DNA of 64,000 nucleotides from Ruania halotolerans (GTDB lineage: Bacteria; Actinomycetota; Actinomycetes; Actinomycetales; Beutenbergiaceae). The stretch lies in contig NZ_CP088017.1 in the NCBI RefSeq assembly GCF_021049285.1, forward strand, positions 3,049,380-3,113,379, written 5' to 3'. A model generated the notes under the pieces. The model saw nothing but the letters and a program-made list of their open reading frames with translations. It was not told the origin of the DNA and did no database searches. Of the stretch, positions 1 to 7,632 are shown one piece after another. Numbering within the stretch: position 1 is the first letter of the stretch; each line of letters opens with the position of its first letter. The translations under genes and the position numbers were made by a program.

Positions 1-99
1 CTGCAGGGAAACAACGGGCTGCACCCCGACGGGGTCGCGGGTCCGATCACGCTCGCCTACATGCGCGAGCACGACTCCCACGTCCCCGATCGCCCCTGA
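1..99 (+). CDS. Endolysin C-terminus (peptidoglycan-binding domain), partial
   Basis: Frame 1 is open from the window edge to TGA at 97-99 and gives 32 residues. They read like the end of a PG_binding_1 domain, with LQ, then NGLHPDGVAGPITL, then a short tail. The DGxxGPxT pattern is the usual repeat signature of this fold, which anchors phage or bacterial cell-wall hydrolases to peptidoglycan. The catalytic part lies outside the window. A holin-like gene follows 47 bases downstream, so a phage lysis cassette is the likely context. The domain assignment rests on this short motif alone. Confidence 0.55.
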   Translation: MQGNNGLHPDGVAGPITLAYMREHDSHVPDRP

Positions 100-146
100 T
101 GCCCTACACCCCGCGCCACGCGCGCACACAGGAAGGAACACTGTTC

Positions 147-412
147 ATGTCCAGCATCGTCCCCGCCAAGGCCGCCTGGCCGCCAAGCGCGCGTTCGTGC
201 GCACCACCGCCCAGTCCTACGCGGCCGTGATCCCCGCTGGCGGTATCAGCGCCGGCGCGATCGTCACCCTCGTCCAGGACCCCGATCCGATCCTGATCGG
301 TGCCACCGCGGTAGCCGCGCTGCTCTCGCCCCCACTGGCCGGTCTCGCGGCGTATCTGTCGATCACGTCGAAGGGTATCCCGGAGGAATACCAGGACACC
401 GACACGGCCTGA
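147..412 (+). pseudogene. r1t-type phage holin, apparently frameshifted near its start
   Basis: A good ribosome-binding site (GGAAGGA at 131-137) precedes ATG 147, but that frame stops after 27 codons. The holin-like frame is offset and runs to 412; its first usual start in frame is GTG 197. Joining the two frames near 175-177, as if one C of a CCC run were lost, gives a smooth N-terminus of MSSIVPAKAA followed by AAKRAFVRTTAQ. The body has two hydrophobic segments around a short charged turn and a polar tail, as in small r1t holins, which make the membrane lesions that release endolysin. It follows an endolysin end, as expected for a lysis cassette. A shorter functional product from GTG 197 cannot be excluded. 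Confidence 0.55.
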
Positions 413-435
413 CCCGCTTAAGCCCGCGGAACGAC

Positions 436-470
436 TCGCCCCCGCTCACCGTCATGGTGGGCGGGGGCGA
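436..470 (+). terminator. Hairpin terminator after the lysis genes
   Basis: Arms 436-450 and 456-470 are inverted repeats matching at 14 of 15 positions and very G/C-rich, with a 5-base loop. The hairpin starts 23 bases after the holin stop and is followed by CTTTCG. It could also stop transcription arriving from the protease gene on the other strand. Confidence 0.65.
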
Positions 471-520
471 CTTTCGTGTGTGCCCGAAGCGAGGCGCACT
501 CCCGTCTGTATGCGGGTCGA

Positions 521-1435
521 CTAGTCTGCGGGCCGAGCATTCACAGATGTGATGTACGAGACACCCTCGTGGTTCTCGACGATCTTGAAGGCGGGAGTGG
601 ACGCAAGCGTCTGTGCGCACGCATGATGGACGGTGAGAACTTTCTCCTGAAGCTCTTCGTCTGATTCAAGCATCTCAACTTCAAGGCCGAGAGAAGTCGC
701 TTTCGCAGCGCTGATGTGACGGTCGTGAGAGAGCGTGAGGGCATGGTCCCCAAGCTCAGTGATCACACGCTCAGCATCCCTTTCCGGATCGGGCCGATCG
801 GAGAACATTCCCGTCATGAGCCATGTTTTTACGATGTTATCCGCCCAGGCGATCGCCTTCTGGCACTCGCCAACTAGCGTGGGTGGATACTTCGCAATGA
901 TAGGTTGCCAGATAGCCACGGCTGAGGCGTCGGCGGCAATTTCGCTCCTGGCCTTATTGAACTCTTCCACGATGCCGTGGGCCGCCGTGCCATTTATCTG
1001 TGGGTCAATCGGGCCTAGGCTCGAGTGCTTACCCATTATGATCGTCTTGGCAGCCAACGCGATCATTGTTCCAGCAGACATCGCGAGCTGCGGAACGATC
1101 ACGCGAATATCCCCGTTGAACATTACACGAAGGTAGTCCACGAGCGACTCGGTGGCTGCGACATTCCCGCCAGGAGTGTGCAACACAAGGTCGAGCCCAT
1201 TACTGCGGTCCAACTTATGGATCGTAGCCATGAAGGCATTCTTGTCACCATCATTGACCTCGGCACCTGTGAGGCCCTGCCGGAGCAGCGCCTCTTTCTC
1301 TAGCCATCCAGAGTAGTAGATGATAACGTTACGGCCGGTATAGCGCGCCAACTCTTCGACGTAGAATCGGCGCTTTATATCAAAGGCCGAGCCAGCGTTG
1401 TGGATTTCTGCTTGGACCTTATCCCAGCTAGGCAT
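521..1435 (-). CDS. SDH_sah-family ClpP/SppA-like serine protease
   Basis: The 304-residue protein looks like the SDH_sah (serine dehydrogenase proteinase) family, which has the ClpP/crotonase fold. Visible hallmarks are the HTPGG loop about residue 106, an AMSAGTM segment with the likely nucleophile serine, and an HSSLGPIDPQ segment. No signal peptide or membrane anchor is evident; the N-terminus is polar. The substrate is unknown. A 56-residue gene ends 5 bases upstream, so the two are probably cotranscribed. Base composition is visibly less G/C-rich than the chromosomal genes to the right, consistent with recent transfer. The start at 1435 fits the tight spacing. Confidence 0.8.
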   Translation of the reverse strand: MPSWDKVQAEIHNAGSAFDIKRRFYVEELARYTGRNVIIYYSGWLEKEALLRQGLTGAEVNDGDKNAFMATIHKLDRSNGLDLVLHTPGGNVAATESLVDYLRVMFNGDIRVIVPQLAMSAGTMIALAAKTIIMGKHSSLGPIDPQINGTAAHGIVEEFNKARSEIAADASAVAIWQPIIAKYPPTLVGECQKAIAWADNIVKTWLMTGMFSDRPDPERDAERVITELGDHALTLSHDRHISAAKATSLGLEVEMLESDEELQEKVLTVHHACAQTLASTPAFKIVENHEGVSYITSVNARPAD

Positions 1436-1440
1436 CCGAA

Positions 1441-1611
1441 CTAAAAGGGCTGCGAGGTCGTGGAAACCACAACGTCGAACGTCACCTTGGAGTCAACTGG
1501 CTCGAACATACTGAACTGTGTTCGAGACTTCACAGACCCAAGGCCGATCTGCTCGTAAAACTCTTGGATCTGCTCCGTGTCGTTCTCGGCAGCGAGAGAC
1601 ATGTCAGTCAT
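1441..1611 (-). CDS. Small protein upstream of the SDH_sah protease
   Basis: The frame is open further upstream, but ATG 1611 has a GGAG box about eight bases ahead and gives 56 residues. The protein is acidic in its first half (AAENDTEQIQEFYEQIG) and ends with a beta-prone stretch (VTFDVVVSTT). No cysteines, membrane segment or known domain are seen. Only five bases separate its stop from the protease start, so translation is likely coupled. It might be an adaptor, inhibitor or antitoxin-like partner of the protease; this is inference from position only. Confidence 0.6.
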   Translation of the reverse strand: MTDMSLAAENDTEQIQEFYEQIGLGSVKSRTQFSMFEPVDSKVTFDVVVSTTSQPF

Positions 1612-1776
1612 TTCGAGTACTCCGTGGCGTCTGTGGTGGTGGGGCGTCTGTGTGACGGGTTGGCGCGAGAGTAGCAGCCGGCAGATCTGGACGCACGCGG
1701 CTCGCCGACACTTCCAGAGGGCGTCACCGCCTCGCGCGACACTCACCGCCATCGCCGTCGATGGCCTGCGATCCCC

Positions 1777-1941
1777 GTGCGGGTGCGGATTGTGTGGGGG
1801 ACCGACGGTGAGGAGACCATCGAGACCGTAGCCGTCGCCTGGCACCGGGACAGTGTGCTCGTGCAGATCCTTGACGACCGCCGGCGGACGATCGGGGCGT
1901 GGGTTAGCGCCGGCGACGTGGAGCGTAGGCGTACTTCCTGA
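1777..1941 (+). CDS. Small phage-type hypothetical protein
   Basis: A 54-residue frame from GTG 1777 to TGA 1939-1941 has nearly all third codon positions G or C. Its sequence, for example RIVWGTDGEETIETVAVAWH, looks like one small beta-rich domain. No Shine-Dalgarno is obvious; GTG 1783 and GTG 1792 are alternative starts. Its last 38 bases overlap the convergent zinc-finger/HTH gene. Function unknown. It resembles the many small accessory genes of actinophages in size and composition. Confidence 0.45.
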   Translation: MRVRIVWGTDGEETIETVAVAWHRDSVLVQILDDRRRTIGAWVSAGDVERRRTS

Positions 1942-2305
1942 CCCCGGCCGCCCGAGCGACCCGGCTGACCGTCGACTTCGAGACCCCGAGGCGGGCGGCT
2001 ATCTCGTCGTACTTCTCACCCGCGTGCACCGCGGCGAGGATCTGTTCGTTGCGGGGACCGTTGCGGATCTCGAACGTCGCCGAGTGGGCGAGCACCCAGC
2101 ACGCGTGACTCCCGCACAGCACACGGTCATCGGCCGCCCCGGGCAGTAGGCACCATGCGGCACCGCACACCCTGCAGGAGCGCTCCCGCACCCGCACGGG
2201 CCCCACGATCGGGTGCCCTTTCCGGTACCTCGAGTGGTGTGTGTTGCACAAGCCTCGTTGCTTCGCCGGGCGATCGCACCCCACCACAGCGCACGTACGA
2301 CCCAT
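1904..2305 (-). CDS. Zinc-ribbon and helix-turn-helix protein, phage-like
   Basis: ATG 2305 gives 133 residues. The N-terminus has CAVVGCDRPAKQRGLCNTHH followed by SRYRKG, a short zinc-knuckle pattern common in phage and HNH-associated proteins. A second cysteine/histidine set (CRVC, then CGSHAC) follows. Residues 95 to 125 form a helix-turn-helix of the resolvase or sigma-4 kind (EIAARLGVSKSTVSRVARAAG), and the tail is very basic. It is probably a DNA-binding regulator or a recombinase-associated factor of the prophage. No HNH catalytic motif is evident. The start lies a few dozen bases from the break in a former TAD pilus gene. Confidence 0.6.
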   Translation of the reverse strand: MGRTCAVVGCDRPAKQRGLCNTHHSRYRKGHPIVGPVRVRERSCRVCGAAWCLLPGAADDRVLCGSHACWVLAHSATFEIRNGPRNEQILAAVHAGEKYDEIAARLGVSKSTVSRVARAAGVRKYAYAPRRRR

Positions 2306-2312
2306 CAGCACA

Positions 2313-2462
2313 TCATGGCGCGAAACGCGGGTGAGCGCAGGCACCACTCATCAATGTCACGAGTACCCACCCAGGCACGTCGCCTCGTTCAGGGTCCTCC
2401 CGTAAGCGAGCCTTGAGTGAGCTCCACCAGTTCCTCATCCTGTCTGCTTCTGATTTCGACAT
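2313..2462 (-). pseudogene. Truncated small TAD-pilus-locus protein
   Basis: ATG 2462 begins 49 residues with RLREDPERGDVPGWVLVTLM at positions 20-39, after which the sequence turns into unrelated residues and stops. The GDVPGWVLVTLM stretch matches my recollection of small one-helix membrane proteins beside TadE-like genes in actinobacterial Flp/TAD pilus clusters, where it continues as a transmembrane helix. Here the helix is lost at about 2345, next to the zinc-finger gene. A CpaF/TadA remnant lies upstream on the same strand at 2755-3060, which supports the reading. Probably not functional. Confidence 0.45.
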
Positions 2463-2566
2463 TGCTAGATCGAGAGCACCGACAGCCCCGGGAACACCGC
2501 GAAGACCACTGAGATGGGCAGCAAAACGAACACCACCGTCCCACTCCCCTGTGGGAGAAGGCGCAC

Positions 2567-2701
2567 ATGGAAAACGCTCAGTCGGACACGGAGACACGGC
2601 TCAGGGCGCTAGAGCGCAAGGTGTGGACCGCATCCGCCGTAGTGGGCGCTGGTTGGGCGGTCGCGGTCGTCGTGGTCGGGTTGGTGTCGAAGTTCTTCTA
2701 G
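2567..2701 (+). CDS. Small coiled-coil membrane protein, XhlA-like
   Basis: ATG 2567 is preceded by GGGAGAAGG and opens 44 residues. Residues 1-20 are charged and helical (SDTETRLRALERKVW) and residues 21-41 form one hydrophobic helix rich in valine and alanine, ending in SKFF. This layout is that of small phage proteins such as XhlA-type lysis accessories or one-pass spanin-like peptides. It lies alone between two pilus gene remnants, so it was probably brought in by prophage recombination. The domain is not proven. Confidence 0.55.
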   Translation: MENAQSDTETRLRALERKVWTASAVVGAGWAVAVVVVGLVSKFF

Positions 2702-2754
2702 AACACGCCCAAATTTCGACACGCCCAACTCTTGACTCGTCCCACTTCTACACA

Positions 2755-3060
2755 GAGGAAGGCAGCCGTCTGCTCGGAGAGGGAACCGAGCACCACGAGA
2801 TCGTTGAGACGCCGTGCTCGCACCAAGTGCTTGCGGATGTTCACAGCCCAGTGCCGGCGAGTCACGTCGGGAATCACCACGTGCAGTCGCTCCCCACCGG
2901 CAGAGACGCATCCACGAACGGGTTGCTCAGGTCGAGGCGACGCCCAGAGGTGCGCAGCATACGTTCGACGAGGTCGTGCACCTGCCCTTCGGCGAGCAGC
3001 GTCTTGGTGAGTTCAGCTCGGCCATGGTGGGCAACGAAATCCTTACCCGGGTCGGTGGTT
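2755..3060 (-). pseudogene. Broken CpaF/TadA pilus-assembly ATPase fragment
   Basis: Two minus-strand frames join into one N-terminal piece of a CpaF/TadA secretion ATPase. The first reads VERMLRTSGRRLDLSNPFVD and ASLPVG; near 2900 the homology shifts frame to ERLHVVIPDVTRRHWAVNIR and continues through a LNDLVVLGSLSEQTAAFL segment. Adjacent residues of the family span this join, so one base appears lost. Homology ends near 2755, before the Walker A motif, so no ATPase core remains. With the remnant at 2313-2462 it marks a lost TAD pilus locus. Confidence 0.6.
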
Positions 3061-3269
3061 GAACTACTTCTCCTCGAATCCAAGTGACGTCCACGCGTGC
3101 TCAACTCATGCCGAGTGCGCCGGATCAGTTCAACGCCCCACGGGTGGACTGTCCCGATGTTCGTGGTTGAGTTTCACCGGCGGATCGTCGAGACGCCGGA
3201 CCCGGATCATGGAGAAGACTCAGCCCTCCGCTCAGTCGCAATGTCAGCGGTGTCCGCGAGAATGGCACC

Positions 3270-4670
3270 ATGAGCAGCCTGAGGTCCCGACGTCTCGATT
3301 CCGTCTTCGGCGCTGAGCTCGACGCCGTGACCGCCGAGCACATCCAGTCACTCGTGACGAACGGCGTGGCCGAAACGTTCGACCTGGACTTCAAGGAGGA
3401 GCTGTACGGACGCTCCGATTCTGCGAAGCGCGACCTGGTCGGCGACGTGGCGGCGCTCGCCAACACCGCAGGCGGAGTGATCGTCATCGGCGTGGCCGAG
3501 GACGAGCAGGCCCGGGCGACCGCGGCTCCCGGCGTGGAGCTCAGCGACGCTGAGAAGGGCCGGATGCTCCAGATCATCGCCTCGGGGATGTCGCCGCTTC
3601 CCGCCGTCGACGTCATCGCCGTGCCCGCGACCGAGCCGTCAGACGACGAGGACTCGGGATCCGATCGGGAAGACTCCGCCAACGCGCCGCCCGTGACGGG
3701 CTACTACCTAGTCGCCGTGGCCCGCTCACTGGCCGGGCCCCATGCGGTGATCGTCAACGACGGATTCCGGTTCCCGAAGCGCAACGGCTCCACGACCCGC
3801 TACCTGTCCGAGCCGGAGGTCGCAGCCGAGTACCGCGAGCGGTTCGCCCGGACCGCGTCCCAAGGCGATCGGATCAAGCAGGTCGAGCAGGATCTGCGCG
3901 GCCGTCTGGACACGACGGACATGCCCTGGTTGATCGTTTCCCTCGTCCCCGACCTCCCCGGGGACCTGGAGCTGACCCATGCCCTGCGCGAGGAGTTCAA
4001 CCGGGAGGTGCTCCGGAAGGACGTGAGGATCTGCGTCCGCATCGGGATCTCGTTCATGCGCGCCCACGTAGGGCGACGCCGACTCGTCGCCGACGGATCC
4101 AACTCCGGCGAGGCGAAGTCGCGATGGGCCGCGGCGGAGTTCCACTGCGACGGGGCAGGCACGTTCGGGCAATACGTCCCTGACCTGCAGGCACACAGAC
4201 GGCCGTCTGACGACAAGACGCGCAAAAGGCAGCTCGTGAGCGACGAGGGGCTCGTGCTCGCCGTGATGTCAGGGCTACACCACCTCGCCGCCCATGCACG
4301 GGACCGTGCAGCCACCGCAGGGGGCGCGCTTGTCAGGGCGACACTCGTCCCGAGCGACGGCTGCACCCTCGAGATCGGCCACAGCAGGCAGCATTTCAGG
4401 GATTCACGCAGCAGCGAGCGCACGACGGGGCCCGTCACGGCTGAGACGATGGCTGACATTGACGACCTCGCCGATCCGGGACCCGAGCTCATCGCCACAA
4501 CTGCGCGGCTGTCGGACGAGTTGGCGCAGTCGTTCGGCGTCGCCGAGCTGGGGCAGGTCACCCGGCAGGGCGAGTTCCGCCTCCGCTACTGGGGGTCAGG
4601 CCAGCAACGCGAGGTACGCGCGTGGGCAGAGGCGCACGGCATCGAGGCAACGAACGACACGCTGGGCTAG
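3270..4670 (+). CDS. AlbA_2/Schlafen-type putative nucleic-acid-binding protein
   Basis: The 466-residue protein has an AlbA_2 (Schlafen-like) domain at about residues 20-180. Signs are the FDLDFKEELYG start, a conserved DLVGDVAALANTAGG segment, then VIVIGVAEDE. This domain is found in putative DNA-binding or RNA-cleaving proteins, many of them in phage-defence islands. The central and C-terminal parts (about 190-466) match no domain I recognise. Two further plus-strand genes of unknown function follow after 39 and about 100-220 bases. The neighbourhood of phage debris and AbiTii suggests a defence role, which is inference. Confidence 0.75.
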   Translation: MSSLRSRRLDSVFGAELDAVTAEHIQSLVTNGVAETFDLDFKEELYGRSDSAKRDLVGDVAALANTAGGVIVIGVAEDEQARATAAPGVELSDAEKGRMLQIIASGMSPLPAVDVIAVPATEPSDDEDSGSDREDSANAPPVTGYYLVAVARSLAGPHAVIVNDGFRFPKRNGSTTRYLSEPEVAAEYRERFARTASQGDRIKQVEQDLRGRLDTTDMPWLIVSLVPDLPGDLELTHALREEFNREVLRKDVRICVRIGISFMRAHVGRRRLVADGSNSGEAKSRWAAAEFHCDGAGTFGQYVPDLQAHRRPSDDKTRKRQLVSDEGLVLAVMSGLHHLAAHARDRAATAGGALVRATLVPSDGCTLEIGHSRQHFRDSRSSERTTGPVTAETMADIDDLADPGPELIATTARLSDELAQSFGVAELGQVTRQGEFRLRYWGSGQQREVRAWAEAHGIEATNDTLG

Positions 4671-4709
4671 TAGTTCTCAACCCCAGAGACGAGATAGCGA
4701 GGCGACCGA

Positions 4710-5588
4710 GTGAGCAAGGATCAGCAGGTCTCGTACGAGGAGCTCCGCGTAGGGTCGCTGGACCTCGCGTCGACATGGGATGAGGTCGCCTACCGCTGCG
4801 GCGATGCGACGTCGCCGACTAGCCGGTGCGCTTTGGAAGCCGGGGCACTTCCGGCCACCATCGAAAACAGGCAGGCAATGACTCGCGCGATCGCTCATGA
4901 CGCGGCGATGTACGTGACGGCAGCGACGCAGCAAATGCGCGCGCTCGCCCATCTGCTCGGCCCCGAGATCATCCTGACGGGCTGGCCGGTGACGCGGGCC
5001 GTGGCGGAGCACTGCGGTCGCGCGGCTTGGCTGCTGGGCACGGACGCAGAGCCGATGGGGCGGGTCGCGCGGTACTACATGGAGTGGATCGCCAGCATCT
5101 CGTTCGCGAGAAGCGATGCGAAGTCCATGGGAAAGACCGCCGAGGCAAGAGAGCTGAGCGACGAACGCGATGCCGTACTCGTCAAGTTTCGGGAAGTCAT
5201 CTCAGACGCAGAGTTGTTCGTGGGAAAGGCTCCGACCGGGGACTGGACGGTGGGCGGCGAGTCCTACGCGGCCCTGGCCAAGGCCGTGAGCAACTTCGGA
5301 CGCGACGCGCTGAACGGGAAGGGCCTCTACGACGGTCTCTCGTCCTTCTCGCACCCGTCGCTGTACCGGCTCCGGCAGCAGACGCGAACCACGGAGCTCG
5401 ACGACAGAACGCACCATGGCTTCACTGCGCAGCCCGAGAACGTCCAGTGGCAGTTCGCCGTAGCCAGCGGCAGCGTCTACCGCGCTGCGCACCACGTCGT
5501 CGCCTACTTAGGGCTCGACGAGACGCCTCTCGAGGTTTGGGCAGATCGCCAGCCGGCGCTGCTTGGGTGGAGTCAGGCGGGCGGCTAG
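4710..5588 (+). CDS. Hypothetical protein downstream of the AlbA_2 gene
   Basis: The 292-residue protein begins 39 bases after the AlbA_2 gene. It is soluble, without signal peptide or membrane segments, and mostly helical by composition. One region (residues 50-110) reads ENRQAMTRAIAHDAAMYVTA and goes on into AEHCGRAAWLLG. The spaced RxxxxxH and EHCxRAAW features recall all-helical HEPN-like or AbiV-like folds, but I cannot assign a family. Third positions are G/C-rich, so it is a genuine gene. It probably acts with the upstream gene. Confidence 0.65.
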   Translation: MSKDQQVSYEELRVGSLDLASTWDEVAYRCGDATSPTSRCALEAGALPATIENRQAMTRAIAHDAAMYVTAATQQMRALAHLLGPEIILTGWPVTRAVAEHCGRAAWLLGTDAEPMGRVARYYMEWIASISFARSDAKSMGKTAEARELSDERDAVLVKFREVISDAELFVGKAPTGDWTVGGESYAALAKAVSNFGRDALNGKGLYDGLSSFSHPSLYRLRQQTRTTELDDRTHHGFTAQPENVQWQFAVASGSVYRAAHHVVAYLGLDETPLEVWADRQPALLGWSQAGG

Positions 5589-5807
5589 CGCCCATTTGCC
5601 ATCCCTGACCGTCGCGCGGTCAACGCCTCCCGCGGTTGCCACACGGGCAGGCACTCGCGTCACGCGTGTCCGTCGTGCAGCCCGCTGACTGCGGATCTCA
5701 TCAAGAGCCTCGAGCAAAGCGGCGACATCATCATCGGCTCCGAGAGCCGAGCACGACGCGTACAGAAGAAGAAGTCCGACACACCTGAGGACAACGACAG
5801 CTCGATC

Positions 5808-6443
5808 GTGGCGACGATCAACGGCCTGTTCAAGCCCGTGTTTGTCGAACTTCGGAAGCTTCCCGGTCTCAGCTCGAAGATCGCAGCGGCGTCCTCAGCC
5901 GACGGACCGAAGAAGGCCCCGGCCACGGGTGCGGGGAGAGCCGGAGTTCCGGCGATGGTGAGGCAGCCCGCCCTGGCGGGGCCGGCCCCTCTGCCGATGG
6001 CAGATGTGCAACGACGCTGGTTCAAACAACTCGACAACACCGCGGCCCAGCAGGTGAAGTCCGCGAAGAGCAACCCGACCGGCAACCTGCGCCTCAGCAG
6101 GGAGTCCGCCGCCATCGACCACACGGTTTACTTCCGCGATGACTTCTTCGGCGGACTTCCTTGGACGCCGAGCGAGGGCAAGGACTCGGAGCAGGAGGTC
6201 GTCATCGGCTTCCGCACCTGGATCGACGGGAACGACTTCGAGGTTCAGGAACTCAGGGTGAGCCACGATCCCGCGAGGATTTCTGGGCAAGGGAACGTCT
6301 CGACAATCCTGCACTGGGGCGTCCTCGCCCCAGAGCTGAGGGCAACGAATTACATGAGCCTCTACATCAGCCTCGAACGCACCACCAACGGTGAGTACAA
6401 CCCCGTGATCTCCCAAGCCCCTCGTGGCGACTACATGGTCTAG
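5808..6443 (+). CDS. Hypothetical protein, third gene of the AlbA_2 group
   Basis: From GTG 5808 the product is 211 residues. Residues 25-65 form an alanine/proline/glycine linker. A C-terminal domain of about 140 residues is rich in aromatic and beta-prone segments (HTVYFRDDFFGGLPW, later STILHWGVLAPEL). It faintly resembles the beta-sandwich tail of some phospholipase-D-fold restriction enzymes, but no HxK catalytic motif is present. The same frame is open and shows G/C-rich third positions for about 120 bases upstream, including a natural-looking N-terminus at CTG 5685 (TADLIKSLEQSGDIIIG), so the true start may be earlier. Function unknown. Confidence 0.55.
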   Translation: MATINGLFKPVFVELRKLPGLSSKIAAASSADGPKKAPATGAGRAGVPAMVRQPALAGPAPLPMADVQRRWFKQLDNTAAQQVKSAKSNPTGNLRLSRESAAIDHTVYFRDDFFGGLPWTPSEGKDSEQEVVIGFRTWIDGNDFEVQELRVSHDPARISGQGNVSTILHWGVLAPELRATNYMSLYISLERTTNGEYNPVISQAPRGDYMV

Positions 6444-6467
6444 TGCGCGACGGATCCACTCGGGCAG

Positions 6468-6545
6468 TTACTTCCGGTGCTTCCAGAGGCCGATGATAAC
6501 GGAAGCGAGCACGGTTGCGATGACGCCGAGAATGATCTCGACCAC
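6468..6545 (-). CDS. 25-residue single-helix membrane peptide
   Basis: GTG 6545 is preceded by AGGGAAGG with about seven bases of spacing. The product is 25 residues: VEIILGVIATVLASVIIGLW in positions 2-21, then the basic tail KHRK. One hydrophobic helix with a positive C-terminus is the pattern of type I toxins, holin-like toxins and regulatory micropeptides. It lies 28 bases downstream of an unknown gene on the same strand, so it may be cotranscribed. The next gene, on the other strand, ends 24 bases away. No antisense RNA promoter was identified. Confidence 0.5.
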   Translation of the reverse strand: MVEIILGVIATVLASVIIGLWKHRK

Positions 6546-6573
6546 GACACAACCTTCCCTTTGAGCTGATAAC

Positions 6574-7266
6574 TCAGTTGAACTGGAACGTCCGATACGA
6601 CGACCGCACGTTGAAGCGTCGACCGTCTTTCCGGCGCTGCAGAAAGCCGGCGACGGTGTCGACGTCGTCGGCGCGCATGCCTAACTCGCGGCACTTCGCG
6701 CGCACCTGCTCGACAGTGACGGGAGCCCAGCGATCAGGACGGTTCATCATGTCCGCCTTGAGCTTGTCCTCCTCGTTCCACTTCAACCCCGTGGAGTAAC
6801 CGGCAGCCATCCCGGCGACGTACTCGAGGATGTCGTCGATGCCGTTCGGCATCGGCTCCAGCGCTACACGCGCCCGAGTCGCCGGTTCGAGCGTCTGTCC
6901 GGGCAGAAGTTGGATCGGGTTCACGTCCTCGATCCACTCTGCGGTCTCCTCGATGCCCCACTCGATGACCGCGATCGCATCCGCTTCGACGCTCCACACG
7001 TCGTTCAGATGCTTCCGATCCGGCCAGGCGTAGAGCACCCGCTGACCATCGAAGTACCCGCCGGAGAACCTTCGCCAGGCATGGTGCCGCACCTCGGGCC
7101 GGGCGATCAGTAGGGTGATTATCTCGCTCGGCACCGCGCGTCGCGGCGTCACGACGACTACAGGGCCTCCGGGCTGGGCGAGAAGCCACTTCACAGCGCG
7201 GGCGTTCTGCGCTTCTCGCGAGTCGTCTTCACCGAGTCGCGATACTGCGACGGAAACTTCAGACAT
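6574..7266 (-). CDS. Hypothetical protein of the island
   Basis: ATG 7266 was chosen because the residues upstream of it in the longer frame look random. The 230-residue product begins MSEVSVAVSRLGEDD. Residues 25-75 alternate beta and helix (GGPVVVVTPRRAVPSEIITL), suggesting a Rossmann-like or nucleotide-binding start, but no Walker motif is present. The rest is acidic and helical with several tryptophans and ends in a basic region (FLQRRKDGRRFNVRSSYRTF). I do not recognise the family. It precedes the 25-residue membrane peptide. Confidence 0.6.
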   Translation of the reverse strand: MSEVSVAVSRLGEDDSREAQNARAVKWLLAQPGGPVVVVTPRRAVPSEIITLLIARPEVRHHAWRRFSGGYFDGQRVLYAWPDRKHLNDVWSVEADAIAVIEWGIEETAEWIEDVNPIQLLPGQTLEPATRARVALEPMPNGIDDILEYVAGMAAGYSTGLKWNEEDKLKADMMNRPDRWAPVTVEQVRAKCRELGMRADDVDTVAGFLQRRKDGRRFNVRSSYRTFQFN

Positions 7267-7632
7267 GTCCTGCCTCCTCGAATCGTGGATACGCCAGCAC
7301 GCTAGCGATGAGGTCCGACATTCCGTCCGCGTCTTCGTCACAGCGAGGGACAGGGGCCTAGAGGTTCGCCGCCGAGAGCGCGGAGGGCTGCTCTCTCATC
7401 CAGCAGTTGAGTCAGCGAACCGGACGGCTTCTCGACGCGACTCGTTGTCGATCGCCATGTCGAGGAGAAGAATTAAACCTACGAGGCACCGACCCCCGCA
7501 CAGATTGCGGTTGGTCAAGACGCCATTTGTCCTGAGAAACGAGCAGATTCGCCACTGCTGTCGAAGACAAGTTCGCCCGTATGGGGGCAAAATCTGCAAA
7601 AGCGTGTCTTCAGTCAGGGGACGCCCGCGCCC
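7267..7632. other. Intergenic stretch, relatively A/T-rich, no supported gene
   Basis: These 366 bases separate two minus-strand genes. Short frames exist on both strands but have neither ribosome-binding sites nor coding bias. The part 7440-7600 is noticeably richer in A/T than its surroundings and holds an inverted repeat with arms GCAGATT (7543-7549) and AATCTGC (7591-7597). It could contain the promoter of the 230-residue protein gene, a terminator for the AbiTii gene or a small RNA. None is proven. Confidence 0.4.

Noticed and set aside
7440-7600. A/T-richer stretch considered as tRNA, retron RNA or attachment site
   Set aside because: No T-loop, cloverleaf or reverse transcriptase is nearby, and the inverted repeat is too short to call a structure.
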